Shown piece after piece: positions 1-7,171 of a stretch of 45,896 nucleotides of DNA. Positions within the stretch are counted from its first letter, which is position 1, and every line of letters begins with the position of its first letter. The stretch lies in the NCBI GenBank assembly GCA_947258985.1, contig CAMYKI010000016.1, positions 1 to 45,896 of the forward strand, given 5' to 3'. Position numbers and translations under genes: made by a program. Below the pieces are notes generated by a model. The model did no database searches. It was not told the DNA's origin and saw nothing but the letters and a program-made list of their open reading frames with translations. This DNA comes from an uncultured Acidimicrobiaceae bacterium (GTDB taxonomy: Bacteria; Actinomycetota; Acidimicrobiia; Spongiisociales; UBA5794).

Positions 1-948
1 TCTCCGGGGTGCGCACGCGGGATCTCGAATGTGTTCCATCACCAAATCCGCGGCGATCAGACCAGATTCGTAGAGGGGGTGCCGAACCGTGGTAAGGCCG
101 AGGTAGGCCGCAATCTCGATGTCGTCGAAGCCAATGACCGACAAGTCGCCGGGGACATTCAGGTCGGCCTCCTTGGCAGCCTCGATCACTCCTATCGCCT
201 GTGTGTCAGAGGAGGCGAATATTGCGGTCGGACGTTCTCGCAGCGCCAGCAACTCTTGAGCAATCAGCCGACTGGTGTCGCTGCCATGCGGGCCGGTTCG
301 CTCATATGTGGGCTCCGGCTTGTACCCGGCGGCGACCATGGCATCGCGATACCCCTGGTGTCGTCTGGCGCTCGACTCGAAGCCGAAGCTGTCGTCCTCG
401 ATATCCCCGATGAAAGCGATACGGCGGTGACCCAGGCTGATCAAGTGCTCGGTGGCCAGCACTCCCCCGCGCCGGTCGTCGATGAAGATCCGCGAGAACT
501 CCGGAACATCCGCATCGATGAACACCGGGCACAGACCAACCTCGGCGAACCGCGCCAACTGTCGCTCCGTCGGAACCAATGAGATGATCACCGCTCCTTC
601 GGCCCGATAGCTCGATGCAAGAGTGTCGAGGTGCTCACTCTGGTGATCGGGTCTTTCGACATCGAGGATGGTGACCGGTAGATCGGTGTTACGCAGCCCA
701 TGCACGATCCCTTGGACTCTGGCCAATGCCGATGGATGGGTGACGAAGGGCACGAGCACTGAAACTGCGTGTACCCGCTTGCGGGGCAGGCTGCGCGCCG
801 CCGGGCTGGGGCGGTAGGAGAGTTCGTCGATGGCGGCGAGAACGCGGTTGCGCGTCTCCTCCTTCACCTGACCTTTGTCATTGATAACGCGCGACACAGT
901 GGTGACCGCGACCCCGGCCCGTTCCGCAACATCGATGATTGTGGCCAT
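1..948 (-). CDS. LacI-family transcriptional repressor, C-terminus cut by window edge
   Basis: The frame is open from an ATG at 948 to base 1, giving 316 residues; LacI proteins are usually 330-340, so only the last few residues are missing. The N-terminus (MATIIDVAERAGVAVTTVSR) is the typical LacI helix-turn-helix, followed by the hinge (SPAARSL) and a periplasmic-binding-protein-like effector domain with motifs such as EGAVIISLVPTE, FIDDRRGG and AIFASSD. A purine-rich ribosome site (GAAGGGGA) precedes the ATG. Family members repress sugar-use genes until an effector binds. Two operator-like palindromes lie just upstream, so autoregulation is likely. The 2-hydroxyacid dehydrogenase upstream points the same way and could be co-regulated. 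The effector cannot be told from sequence. Confidence 0.92.
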   Translation of the reverse strand, partial: MATIIDVAERAGVAVTTVSRVINDKGQVKEETRNRVLAAIDELSYRPSPAARSLPRKRVHAVSVLVPFVTHPSALARVQGIVHGLRNTDLPVTILDVERPDHQSEHLDTLASSYRAEGAVIISLVPTERQLARFAEVGLCPVFIDADVPEFSRIFIDDRRGGVLATEHLISLGHRRIAFIGDIEDDSFGFESSARRHQGYRDAMVAAGYKPEPTYERTGPHGSDTSRLIAQELLALRERPTAIFASSDTQAIGVIEAAKEADLNVPGDLSVIGFDDIEIAAYLGLTTVRHPLYESGLIAADLVMEHIRDPACAPRR

Positions 949-970
949 AAGTCCCCTTCAGCCACAGATG

Positions 971-995
971 GGAAACGTTTTCAGGAAACGTTTTC
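971..995. promoter_or_regulatory. Two tandem LacI-type operator sites
   Basis: GGAAACGTTTTC occurs twice, at 971-982 and 984-995, 13 bp apart. Each copy is a near-palindrome centred on AACGTT, which is typical of LacI-family operators with a central CG. The pair lies 23-47 bp upstream of the LacI start codon, so it probably overlaps that promoter and mediates autorepression. Binding by this particular LacI protein is inferred from position. Confidence 0.75.
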
Positions 996-1067
996 AGTGT
1001 ATCCAATGAGATCCGGGTGTCAACAGTTTGACCAGGAGCGCGAAATCCCGTTTGCTGCCTGGGATGG

Positions 1068-2090
1068 CTAGCGGGCCGGGGGTTGGAACAAGCCTTTGAA
1101 GGACTCCTTGGTCAGGTATTGCATACGCCGCTCCCCCGTTCCGGCGATGATGGCCTCGAGATCCGCCACCACCATGTCACCAATTTCCAAGAGCGCGCTA
1201 GGGACGGCACCGGCGCGATGGCTGCTGAGTACGGCTGTCGCCGCATCGCGCAGGGGATGATCGGCGGGCAGAGGCTCTTCGGGATAGACATCCACCCCCA
1301 GGCGGAAACGTTCCTCCAACACCAGCGCGGTGAGTGAGTCAAAGTCCACGAGGCCGGCTCGGCTGAGGAGAATCATTGTCTGATGAGGCTGCAGCAACTC
1401 CATCAGGTGACGGTCGACGAGACCTCGCCCGGATTCGCTCGGTGCGGCCAGAATGAAGAGCAGCTCGCTGCTGCGGAACATGGTCTGGAGGTCCACGGGT
1501 TCGACTCCCCTGGCCGACATCTCGGTACCGGGAATGAACGGATCGAACCCGAGGAAACGTGTTTGGAACGGCTCGAGAAGACGCTGCAGGTGCCGGGACA
1601 ACCCCCCGCAACCCACAAAGCCGACCGTCTTGCGGAAAAGAGTGCTGTAGCCGACATTGCCGGCGTGCAACCACAGCTCCCGGCGGTCTCTGAAGTCGCG
1701 ATCGTTCCTGACAATCCCCCGAGTCGCCGCCAAGGCGAGGCCCAGCCCAAGCTCCGCAACCGCCGCTCCGAAGGCAGGAGCAACGCTTCCCACCTCAATA
1801 CCCGCATCGAGACAATCCTCGTAACCGAGATCGTGGTGACTGTGGGCTCCGGCAACTTCGAGGACGGCACGCAGTGCAGGTCCGCGGCGTCGCATGGCAT
1901 CGCCGTAGTGCCATGTGCCGAATACGACGGCGGCGGCGGTGCGCAATGCATTCTCAAAGCGATCCTGGGGCATTGGTTCATCAGCCGCCCACACCACATC
2001 CGCAAAGCTGGCGAGCCGGGCGAGCGCTGCCGGACTGAAGATCTCGTCCATGGTCCGGAAGTGGGGGGCAACGATCACAGACGACTTCAT
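1068..2090 (-). CDS. D-isomer-specific 2-hydroxyacid dehydrogenase family protein
   Basis: This 340-residue protein matches NAD(P)-dependent 2-hydroxyacid dehydrogenases of the phosphoglycerate dehydrogenase-like group. The Rossmann loop reads VGFVGCGGLSR near residues 155-165. The catalytic triad is recognisable: Arg about 244 (LLSRAGLVD), Glu about 271 (VDVYPEEPLP) and His about 291 (SSHRAG). The start at 2090 was chosen because GGAG lies upstream and MKSSVIVAPHF opens the first beta strand; an upstream in-frame start at 2135 would add 15 poorly conserved residues. The gene ends 119 bp before the LacI gene on the same strand. The substrate is unknown; the LacI neighbour hints at a sugar-acid pathway. 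Confidence 0.85.
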   Translation of the reverse strand: MKSSVIVAPHFRTMDEIFSPAALARLASFADVVWAADEPMPQDRFENALRTAAAVVFGTWHYGDAMRRRGPALRAVLEVAGAHSHHDLGYEDCLDAGIEVGSVAPAFGAAVAELGLGLALAATRGIVRNDRDFRDRRELWLHAGNVGYSTLFRKTVGFVGCGGLSRHLQRLLEPFQTRFLGFDPFIPGTEMSARGVEPVDLQTMFRSSELLFILAAPSESGRGLVDRHLMELLQPHQTMILLSRAGLVDFDSLTALVLEERFRLGVDVYPEEPLPADHPLRDAATAVLSSHRAGAVPSALLEIGDMVVADLEAIIAGTGERRMQYLTKESFKGLFQPPAR

Positions 2091-2267
2091 CGCAACTCCG
2101 CTTCCATCTCGCAGTTTTGTCGTACGACCGGCCAAATGCCTTCTCCGATCATAAACCCACCCCGGCCCGCGGTCTCAGGGTGATCTCGGGGTCAAACCAG
2201 GGTGACACCCGATAGAGGCGGGAGCCGGATTCCCCGACACTGGGGATGTGCGAACAAAGGAAGAAGA

Positions 2268-2627
2268 ATGACAGCCCAGACCCCCGAACAGACAGTGTCC
2301 CCCGATTCCCGCAACTTGGCAACGGTGAGCCACCTGTCGGCGTTCACCGTCTTCATTGGGCTCCCCCCGGTGATCGGGCCGTTGCTCGTTTGGCTGCTGA
2401 AGAAGGACGACCCGTGGGTCGAGTACCACGCCAAGGAAGCCCTCAACTTCAACATCTCGTTCATGATCTATGGACTGCTGTCTGCAGTTGCCATCATCCT
2501 GCTGGTGGGGTTGATCCTCCTCCCCGTTGTGGCCATCAGCTGGTTCGTGTTGACGATCAGAGCAGCCATCGCCACCTCGAACGGCGACTACTACCGCTAT
2601 CCGATGACCATACGGTTCGTCAACTGA
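2268..2627 (+). CDS. DUF4870 / Tic20-like small membrane protein
   Basis: This 119-residue protein has a polar N-terminus and two to three hydrophobic helices, with the DUF4870 signature regions NLATVSHLSAFTVFIG, DPWVEYHAKEALNFN and a final NGDYYRYPMTIRFV. The family is integral to the membrane and its function is unknown. The ATG at 2268 was chosen because AAAGGAAGAAG precedes it; an in-frame ATG at 2202 lacks a clear ribosome site and would add a basic tail not typical of the family. It stands alone and converges on the TetR gene, with a strong hairpin between them. Confidence 0.85.
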   Translation: MTAQTPEQTVSPDSRNLATVSHLSAFTVFIGLPPVIGPLLVWLLKKDDPWVEYHAKEALNFNISFMIYGLLSAVAIILLVGLILLPVVAISWFVLTIRAAIATSNGDYYRYPMTIRFVN

Positions 2628-2643
2628 ATCGAGTCCAGTCGAA

Positions 2644-2679
2644 TCGATGAGGCCCGGGCCATAGCCCGGGCCTCATCGA
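2644..2679. terminator. Bidirectional hairpin between convergent genes
   Basis: A perfect 16-bp inverted repeat (arms 2644-2659 and 2664-2679) encloses the 4-base loop CATA. It lies just after the DUF4870 stop and just before the TetR stop on the other strand. There is no T-run, as is common for actinobacterial terminators. Confidence 0.8.
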
Positions 2680-2697
2680 CGTTCGGAACCGCGCCGG

Positions 2698-3297
2698 CTA
2701 GGTGTGGACACGCATGAAGCCATCGACAACCGCTGATATGAACTCAGGCGCGACCTTGCGGCGCATGAATACAGCCTGGAAGAACGCCGGTCCGGCAAGC
2801 TGAGCGACAGCATCGTCGACATCGAGAGTCTCGGGAAGATCGCCGCGGGCGACACCTGCTTCGATGATTTTGCGCAGCGGTTCCATACGTCGTCGGACCA
2901 TCTCGCGGTGTGGGCCTCCGCTCTCGCCTCGGTATCCGCTGCGCTCGATGGCAACGGCCATCACCCTGGCACCGCGCCGCCTTCCGAGCCTATCGGCCAT
3001 GTGGGTGAGCATCGCTTCCAGATCGCGGCGGGTGTCTCCGGTCGGCGGAACGTGGTGGTCGGGTTCCTCAACCGCCAGGGCGTCACGCAGAAGGTCATCT
3101 CTATCGGGCCAATGTCGGTAGATCGTGGTCCGGGCCACCCCCGTTGCTTCCGACACACGAAGGGCGGTGACCGCGTCCGGGCCTTCCTCGACGAGAAGGG
3201 TTCGAGCCGCCTCGAGGACGACCTCACGGGTTCTGGCGACGCGCGGGTCGCCCCGTCGCGAGTGATGCGATCCGTGTCCTTTGCCGTGACGAGCCAT
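2698..3297 (-). CDS. TetR/AcrR-family transcriptional regulator
   Basis: This 199-residue protein starts with a basic His/Arg-rich tail, then a TetR helix-turn-helix near residues 25-70 (VARTREVVLEAARTLL, then VSEATGVARTTIYRHWPDR), and ends in a helical ligand-binding domain. The ATG at 3297 was preferred because longer in-frame starts would run through the divergent promoter and its operator-like repeats. The gene is divergent from the small His/Arg-rich protein at 3396. Three related inverted repeats lie between them, which suggests that it represses itself and that gene. The ligand is unknown. Confidence 0.88.
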   Translation of the reverse strand: MARHGKGHGSHHSRRGDPRVARTREVVLEAARTLLVEEGPDAVTALRVSEATGVARTTIYRHWPDRDDLLRDALAVEEPDHHVPPTGDTRRDLEAMLTHMADRLGRRRGARVMAVAIERSGYRGESGGPHREMVRRRMEPLRKIIEAGVARGDLPETLDVDDAVAQLAGPAFFQAVFMRRKVAPEFISAVVDGFMRVHT

Positions 3298-3309
3298 GTT
3301 TGCACTGTA

Positions 3310-3375
3310 CAACATTCTGTTGCATAACTCGGACCCATCGTCTATGCTACAAGTTGTAGCGCTACAAACTGTATC
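3310..3375. promoter_or_regulatory. Three operator-like inverted repeats in a divergent TetR promoter region
   Basis: Three related palindromes lie between the divergent genes: CAACATTCTGTTG (3310-3322), the perfect GCTACAAGTTGTAGC (3346-3360), and the directly abutting imperfect GCTACAAACTGTATC (3361-3375). All share a half-site close to TACAA. Site 1 is 13 bp from the TetR start and site 3 is 20 bp from the start at 3396, so occupancy could block both promoters. Confidence 0.7.
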
Positions 3376-3395
3376 GAAATGAAAGGAGTCCCCAC

Positions 3396-3680
3396 ATGGG
3401 ACACAAGGAATCAGGGCACACACTCCATCACCGGGGCCATCACCGCATGATGCGACGGATGGCCCGGCGACGACGCTTCGGCGGTCCGCCGGCGGGGAGG
3501 GGAAGGGCTCGCATGATGTCCGAGTTCCTGCAGGAAAACCCCGAGTGTGCCGAGAAGCTGGCACGCTATGGAGCGGCCAGGATGCGAGAAGACGGGTTCA
3601 CGGACGAAGCGATTCGGGAACACCTCGAACATCTTCATGATCATGGGCTATCCGGCGAGATCGACGACCTACTCTCCTAG
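3396..3680 (+). CDS. Small His/Arg-rich protein of unknown function
   Basis: This 94-residue protein has two parts. Residues 1-40 are rich in His, Arg and Met (HTLHHRGHHRMMRRMARRRR), which could bind nucleic acid or metal ions. Residues 41-94 are acidic and helical, with SEFLQENPECAEKLARYG and a charged C-terminus containing EHLEHLHDHG. A strong ribosome site (GAAAGGAG) lies 7 bp before the ATG. I do not recognise a family. It is the most likely regulatory target of the divergent TetR gene and is followed by its own hairpin. A metal-related role is only a guess from the histidines. Confidence 0.75.
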   Translation: MGHKESGHTLHHRGHHRMMRRMARRRRFGGPPAGRGRARMMSEFLQENPECAEKLARYGAARMREDGFTDEAIREHLEHLHDHGLSGEIDDLLS

Positions 3681-3700
3681 CCGGCGGGTGCCCCTCAATC

Positions 3701-3727
3701 ATGGCCCGGGCCGTGCGCCCGGGCCAT
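3701..3727 (+). terminator. Hairpin terminator after the small His/Arg-rich gene
   Basis: An 11-bp perfect stem (3701-3711 with 3717-3727, ATGGCCCGGGC and its complement) closes a 5-base loop 20 bp after the stop codon. No T-run follows. Confidence 0.7.
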
Positions 3728-3824
3728 AACGCGCCTTGAGCTAGCCGACATTGGGCCACGGTCAAGAACGGCTCAGGTAGGTGCTCTATCGGACCGATTC
3801 AACGTTCATGTGGAGGACTAGAAC

Positions 3825-4517
3825 TTGACGCTCGATCCAGTTGCACTCGACCAGGAACTCGTGGGAGAAATGACCGAGGTCCGACTTCAATCGGAGCACG
3901 GTCGCCTTGTGATGCCCGTCGTTCCCCTCGACATGGGCATCATCGCCTCCGATGTCTACGACCTCCACGACGAGGACGAGGCCTACGAGCGGATCAGCGC
4001 AGAGCTCGGCATGAAGACGCTGATTGATTTCGAATGGCACGAGGACGATGCCCCGCGTTTTGACAACTCTCTGCAACTCCTGGACCTCGGGGAAAGGACG
4101 TACATCTCGATCTCGCCCGACCCGGCAGTGGCCCAGCACTGGGAGGCCATCGCCATGGTCGAACCCGGCACCAGGGAGATGCTGCAGGAGTTCTTCCTCG
4201 ATTTTGCCAAGGACAATGGGGCCTCCTACAGCGTCGATCTGTACAGTGCCCTGCCTACGCGGGTGTACTCCGAATTCCTCAGTTGCGAAGCGGTAGGCAT
4301 GAGCTTTGCCCTCTATCTCGATTGGGACGAAGCGCGCTCCCCCGGTGCGTGGCGCTACGCCTGCGAGTACCTTCCCCGTTCCGTAGAGAAGTCCCCCGAT
4401 CTCGTTATCGGCTCCATGGCGGTACGCAAGGCGGATAACGAGTTCGCCAGACGCCGCTACATCAACGCATACGCTGCTGCGGTGTATGCCGACTCGGCGA
4501 AGGCCGTCGGCAACTAG
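3825..4517 (+). CDS. Conserved-looking protein of unknown function
   Basis: This 230-residue soluble acidic protein has no signal peptide or membrane segment. It starts at a TTG supported by GGAGG eight bases upstream; the next in-frame ATG is 15 codons on. Notable stretches are VVPLDMGIIASDVYDLHDED near residues 32-51 and the C-terminal ARRRYINAYAAAVYADSAK. I recognise no catalytic motif or family. Its codon use is like that of its neighbours and it stands alone upstream of the dCMP deaminase gene, which has its own promoter-like hexamer. Confidence 0.7.
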   Translation: MTLDPVALDQELVGEMTEVRLQSEHGRLVMPVVPLDMGIIASDVYDLHDEDEAYERISAELGMKTLIDFEWHEDDAPRFDNSLQLLDLGERTYISISPDPAVAQHWEAIAMVEPGTREMLQEFFLDFAKDNGASYSVDLYSALPTRVYSEFLSCEAVGMSFALYLDWDEARSPGAWRYACEYLPRSVEKSPDLVIGSMAVRKADNEFARRRYINAYAAAVYADSAKAVGN

Positions 4518-4544
4518 GCCTCACTGCGCCGAACGACGTCCGGT

Positions 4545-4550
4545 TATCGT
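4545..4550 (+). promoter_or_regulatory. Leaderless-type -10 element (dCMP deaminase)
   Basis: TATCGT lies exactly 6 bases before the ATG at 4557 and there is no ribosome site, which is the arrangement expected for a leaderless transcript. Confidence 0.6.
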
Positions 4551-4556
4551 GGCGCA

Positions 4557-5030
4557 ATGAGACCAAGCTGGGACGAATACTTCCTCGAACTCGTCGATCA
4601 AGTTGCGGCGCGGGCCACCTGCGACCGCGGCAAGAGCGGATGCGTGGTCGTTCGCGACAAGCGGATCATCTGCACGGGCTACGTTGGCTCGCCATCCGGG
4701 ATGCCGCACTGTGACGACGCCGGCCACGACTTCAAGCAGATCATCGATGATGATGGCACGGCCCGTCAGCACTGTGTGCGAACTGTTCATGCGGAACAGA
4801 ACGCAATCGTGCAGGCGGCGCGGTACGGACTCCCTCTCGAAGGCACGACGATCTACTGCTCGATGGAACCGTGTCGGGTATGCGCCATGCTGATCGCCAG
4901 TACCGGGGTCGGCCGGGTCGTAGCTCGCAAGCGATATCACGCCGGAGGCGACACCCCGGAAATCCTGGCATCGGCTGGAATCGTCCTCGACATCGTCGAA
5001 GACACCGTGGAAACCTACGCAGATCAGTAG
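4557..5030 (+). CDS. dCMP / cytidine deaminase-family protein
   Basis: This 157-residue zinc-dependent deaminase probably converts dCMP to dUMP for thymidylate synthesis. The zinc and catalytic motifs are complete: HAEQNAI near residues 79-85 (zinc His and proton-shuttle Glu) and MEPCRVCAM near residues 102-110 (two zinc Cys). N-terminal MRPSWDEYFLELVDQVAARA and the GYVGSPSGMPHCDDAGH segment are typical of the ComEB/dCMP deaminase group, including the extra His/Cys in the insertion. No ribosome site is present and a TANNNT hexamer sits 6 bases upstream. It converges on a membrane-protein gene, with a long palindrome between them. Confidence 0.92.
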   Translation: MRPSWDEYFLELVDQVAARATCDRGKSGCVVVRDKRIICTGYVGSPSGMPHCDDAGHDFKQIIDDDGTARQHCVRTVHAEQNAIVQAARYGLPLEGTTIYCSMEPCRVCAMLIASTGVGRVVARKRYHAGGDTPEILASAGIVLDIVEDTVETYADQ

Positions 5031-5037
5031 CAAGGGA

Positions 5038-5083
5038 GTCTGGCGTATCTGGTGGCGGTATACCGCCACCAGATACGCCAGAC
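5038..5083. repeat. Perfect 46-bp palindrome, copy A
   Basis: Arms 5038-5060 and 5061-5083 are exact reverse complements with no loop, centred on GGTATACC. The palindrome lies between the convergent dCMP deaminase and membrane-protein genes, where it could end transcription. A near-identical copy lies at 6701-6746, and two base pairs differ between the copies in a compensatory way. Confidence 0.9.
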
Positions 5084-5093
5084 GCGGACTACC

Positions 5094-5534
5094 TCATGAA
5101 TTGAGCCGCGCCAGACAGTAGGCAAACTGGACCAACCCGAATGCGGGCCACATGCCCCAGATGACAATCCAGTAACCGGCGGTTGGCTTGCGGAAACCGA
5201 GATCACGGTCCCAGATGAAGATCGGGATAGCCGTGTAGACATACGGAACCGATGCCGCCAACGCCAGCAGGAAACCCCACTTGTGGCCAAGCAGCATCCC
5301 GATACTCCCCGCAATCTGAACCGGCGCCCAGAGGAAGGCGTCGGCCCAGGCGTAACCCTGGTTGAAGGCGAAGTAGGCGGTTGAATCGGTCTGCTCCGGC
5401 GTGCCTCCGTAGACGTTGGCCACGGTCCAGGGATCCCTTGGGCGAATCACCGCAACCAACTGCAGCCCGCCGAGCAGGACAATCAATAGAAGGCCCGTCA
5501 GAGCCACCACCCACGTTGCAGCCGTCACATCCAC
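5094..5534 (-). CDS. Small integral membrane protein of unknown function (cassette gene 3)
   Basis: This 146-residue protein has about four hydrophobic helices, near residues 6-28, 66-84, 86-104 and 118-140. The first loop carries NVYGGTPEQTDSTAYFAFNQ, and the segment FIWDRDLGFRKPTAG lies between helices 3 and 4. The GTG start at 5534 follows GGAGGGA at good spacing. The length, four-helix layout and position of a small loop resemble the gene just upstream, so the two may be distant paralogues or subunits of one complex. The gene ends a TetR-membrane-membrane operon. No known family was recognised. Confidence 0.75.
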   Translation of the reverse strand: MDVTAATWVVALTGLLLIVLLGGLQLVAVIRPRDPWTVANVYGGTPEQTDSTAYFAFNQGYAWADAFLWAPVQIAGSIGMLLGHKWGFLLALAASVPYVYTAIPIFIWDRDLGFRKPTAGYWIVIWGMWPAFGLVQFAYCLARLNS

Positions 5535-5552
5535 GTCAACTCCCTCCGCCGA

Positions 5553-5984
5553 TCATGCTGCCAACGCCGCGGCACCGGTAGCGACTGCAGCGGCTCCAAG
5601 CAGACCCCACATAGCCAGCGCAATGTATGCGGTTCGGACCGCATCGGGATCCCCGACACGCAACCCGCGTCTACGAATCGCTGTTCGAGAGAGGATCCCG
5701 CGCCCGCCGAAATAGAGATACATTGCCCCGCCCGCGAGACCGAAGTACGCCCATGTCTCGGAGCCCGCGAGGAGGAGCACTCCTGCCACGGGCATCGTCC
5801 ACAGAGTGAACGTATCCCATACGGCTTCACCGCGAACATCGCCGTAGTACGCCGGTTCGACCGTTGCCTCGGACTCGGTGAGCTTCCAACGCTCCGCCGT
5901 CCCCGGGGCCAACCATGACACCGCCTGTCCGGCCCAGCACGGAACAGAAAGCACCAGAATCAGGACTCCCCATACGAGTTCCAC
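5553..5984 (-). CDS. Small integral membrane protein of unknown function (cassette gene 2)
   Basis: This 143-residue protein has about four hydrophobic helices: one N-terminal (VWGVLILVLSVPCWAG), two in the middle (WTMPVAGVLLLAGS; YFGLAGGAMYLYFGG) and one C-terminal Ala-rich helix. A soluble loop includes VEPAYYGDVRGEAVWD. The GTG start at 5984 was chosen because GGGAGG lies upstream and the TetR stop is one base away, which indicates translational coupling. A longer frame with a start at 6080 would only overlap the TetR gene. It is probably controlled by the upstream TetR protein. A substrate cannot be named. Confidence 0.75.
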   Translation of the reverse strand: MELVWGVLILVLSVPCWAGQAVSWLAPGTAERWKLTESEATVEPAYYGDVRGEAVWDTFTLWTMPVAGVLLLAGSETWAYFGLAGGAMYLYFGGRGILSRTAIRRRGLRVGDPDAVRTAYIALAMWGLLGAAAVATGAAALAA

Positions 5985-5985
5985 C

Positions 5986-6663
5986 TCAACCTCCCTTCTC
6001 CAGCCCTGATAGGTCGAGCACCGGATAGGCACCCACCGCAGGGGCAGATTTCGACACTCCGGTCGTATTGCTCGAAGCACTCAGCTCGGCAATCAGCCGG
6101 AGAGCATTCTCCACAACCCGGCCCCGAACATCCTCCCCGGGGACGACCCGACCGTTGATCAGGTTCAGCGTTTCGCCATCGATGTAGGCGAGAACGATGT
6201 TCGAGATCCGCTCCGCCTCCGCAGGGTCGAGCGCGGGCGCGTAGATGGTCTCGAGCACCGCAAACAGCCAGACCTTCATGTCGGTGACCGAGACGAGGAT
6301 GTCCGGAGGAATCCGGTCGACGTCTATCGGATCTGCCCCGATGAAGCGGTAGATCCCCACGTTCTCCTCAGGAAACGTGGCGAGGTTCGTGATCAGCCTG
6401 CGCAGGTACTCGTCCGGCGCGAGTTTGTCATCGAGATCGTGCACGAGGTATTGCCCGTACACCCTGAGCCCCCTCCGAAAGGCAGCCCAGAGCAGGTCTT
6501 CGAAACTGGCGAAGTAGTTGTAGACATTGGTGTGAGCGCATCCGATTCGCCGAGAGATTTCACGCAGGTTCACATTCTGTGATCCGCCCGATTCGGCGAT
6601 AACTTCCAGGGTGGTCTCGATGAACCGTTCCGCAGAAGCCCCGGTCGCCTTCCGTCTTGGCAT
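5986..6663 (-). CDS. TetR-family transcriptional regulator
   Basis: This 225-residue protein has an N-terminal TetR helix-turn-helix (LREISRRIGCAHTNVYNYFA near residues 33-52) and a long C-terminal helical domain with a WLFAVLETIYAPALDPAEAE core. It is the first gene of a three-gene unit with two small membrane proteins; its stop lies one base from the next start. A perfect 17-bp palindrome lies 8 bp upstream of the start and probably acts as its operator. TetR genes beside membrane genes often control efflux or envelope functions, but nothing here shows the ligand. Confidence 0.9.
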   Translation of the reverse strand: MPRRKATGASAERFIETTLEVIAESGGSQNVNLREISRRIGCAHTNVYNYFASFEDLLWAAFRRGLRVYGQYLVHDLDDKLAPDEYLRRLITNLATFPEENVGIYRFIGADPIDVDRIPPDILVSVTDMKVWLFAVLETIYAPALDPAEAERISNIVLAYIDGETLNLINGRVVPGEDVRGRVVENALRLIAELSASSNTTGVSKSAPAVGAYPVLDLSGLEKGG

Positions 6664-6670
6664 ACCCCTA

Positions 6671-6687
6671 CATTACCACTGGTAATG
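6671..6687. promoter_or_regulatory. Perfect palindromic TetR operator
   Basis: CATTACCACTGGTAATG is a perfect 17-bp inverted repeat with a single central base. It lies 8 bp before the TetR start at 6663, where bound protein would block promoter or ribosome access. Confidence 0.75.
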
Positions 6688-6700
6688 GCCGTTAGTTCGC

Positions 6701-6746
6701 GTCTGGCGTTCCTGGTGGCGGTATACCGCTACCAGGAACGCCAGAT
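6701..6746. repeat. 46-bp palindrome, copy B
   Basis: This copy is almost the same as 5038-5083. Arms 6701-6723 and 6724-6746 pair throughout if two G-U type pairs are allowed. Unlike copy A it lies between divergent genes (TetR and the gene at 6773), so it cannot simply be a terminator there. Confidence 0.88.
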
Positions 6747-6760
6747 GCGGGAGGCCCGGC

Positions 6761-6766
6761 TACATT
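6761..6766 (+). promoter_or_regulatory. Leaderless-type -10 element
   Basis: TACATT lies exactly 6 bases before the GTG at 6773, and no ribosome site is present. Confidence 0.55.
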
Positions 6767-6772
6767 GACGCT

Positions 6773-7024
6773 GTGTTCGGACTCATAGCTCTAGGTGTGA
6801 TGGCCCTCGCAATCGGCTTTGGCCTTTTTGCCAATTCCCGCTGGGCCGGCGAGCGGGGCTGGGTCTACAACAAGCACAACCCCCGCCCGCCGGGAAAGAC
6901 CGGCTCACTGGGGATCTTCGAGGGGATGTTTCAACCGGGCATCGAGCACGTCATCGAAGAACAATCTTCAGAGCAGGTTCGTGCCGACCAGGATGAATCC
7001 GGAGACGGTCCCGGCGAGAAGTGA
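6773..7024 (+). CDS. Small single-pass membrane protein of unknown function
   Basis: This 83-residue protein has one N-terminal membrane helix (GLIALGVMALAIGFGLFA), a short basic segment, then HNPRPPGKTGSLGIFEGMF and an acidic C-terminal tail rich in Glu, Asp, Gln and Gly. The GTG start has no ribosome site, but a TACATT hexamer lies 6 bases upstream, consistent with a leaderless transcript. It converges on ppdK. The function is unknown. The coding call rests on the coherent membrane helix, the tail composition and the promoter signal. Confidence 0.65.
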   Translation: MFGLIALGVMALAIGFGLFANSRWAGERGWVYNKHNPRPPGKTGSLGIFEGMFQPGIEHVIEEQSSEQVRADQDESGDGPGEK

Positions 7025-7120
7025 GAACCCCGACAGTCTGCCGTACCTGTTGATTTCTTCTAGTTCAGATGCCGGGAATTCGAGGTTGTCGGGGGCCCCG
7101 AGACAGGCGGCACCCAAGCA

Positions 7121-7150
7121 GAAGAACCCGCCCCAAAGGGCGGGTTCTTC
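7121..7150. terminator. Strong hairpin terminator downstream of ppdK
   Basis: A perfect 13-bp stem (7121-7133 with 7138-7150, GAAGAACCCGCCC) has a CAAA loop. It serves ppdK on the minus strand and possibly the small membrane gene on the plus strand. Confidence 0.88.
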
Positions 7151-7171
7151 AGACGTTATCCGCTCTGCGAA

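Noticed and set aside
2202-2267. N-terminal extension of the DUF4870 protein
   Set aside because: The basic leader is unlike the family, and the ATG at 2268 has a good ribosome site.
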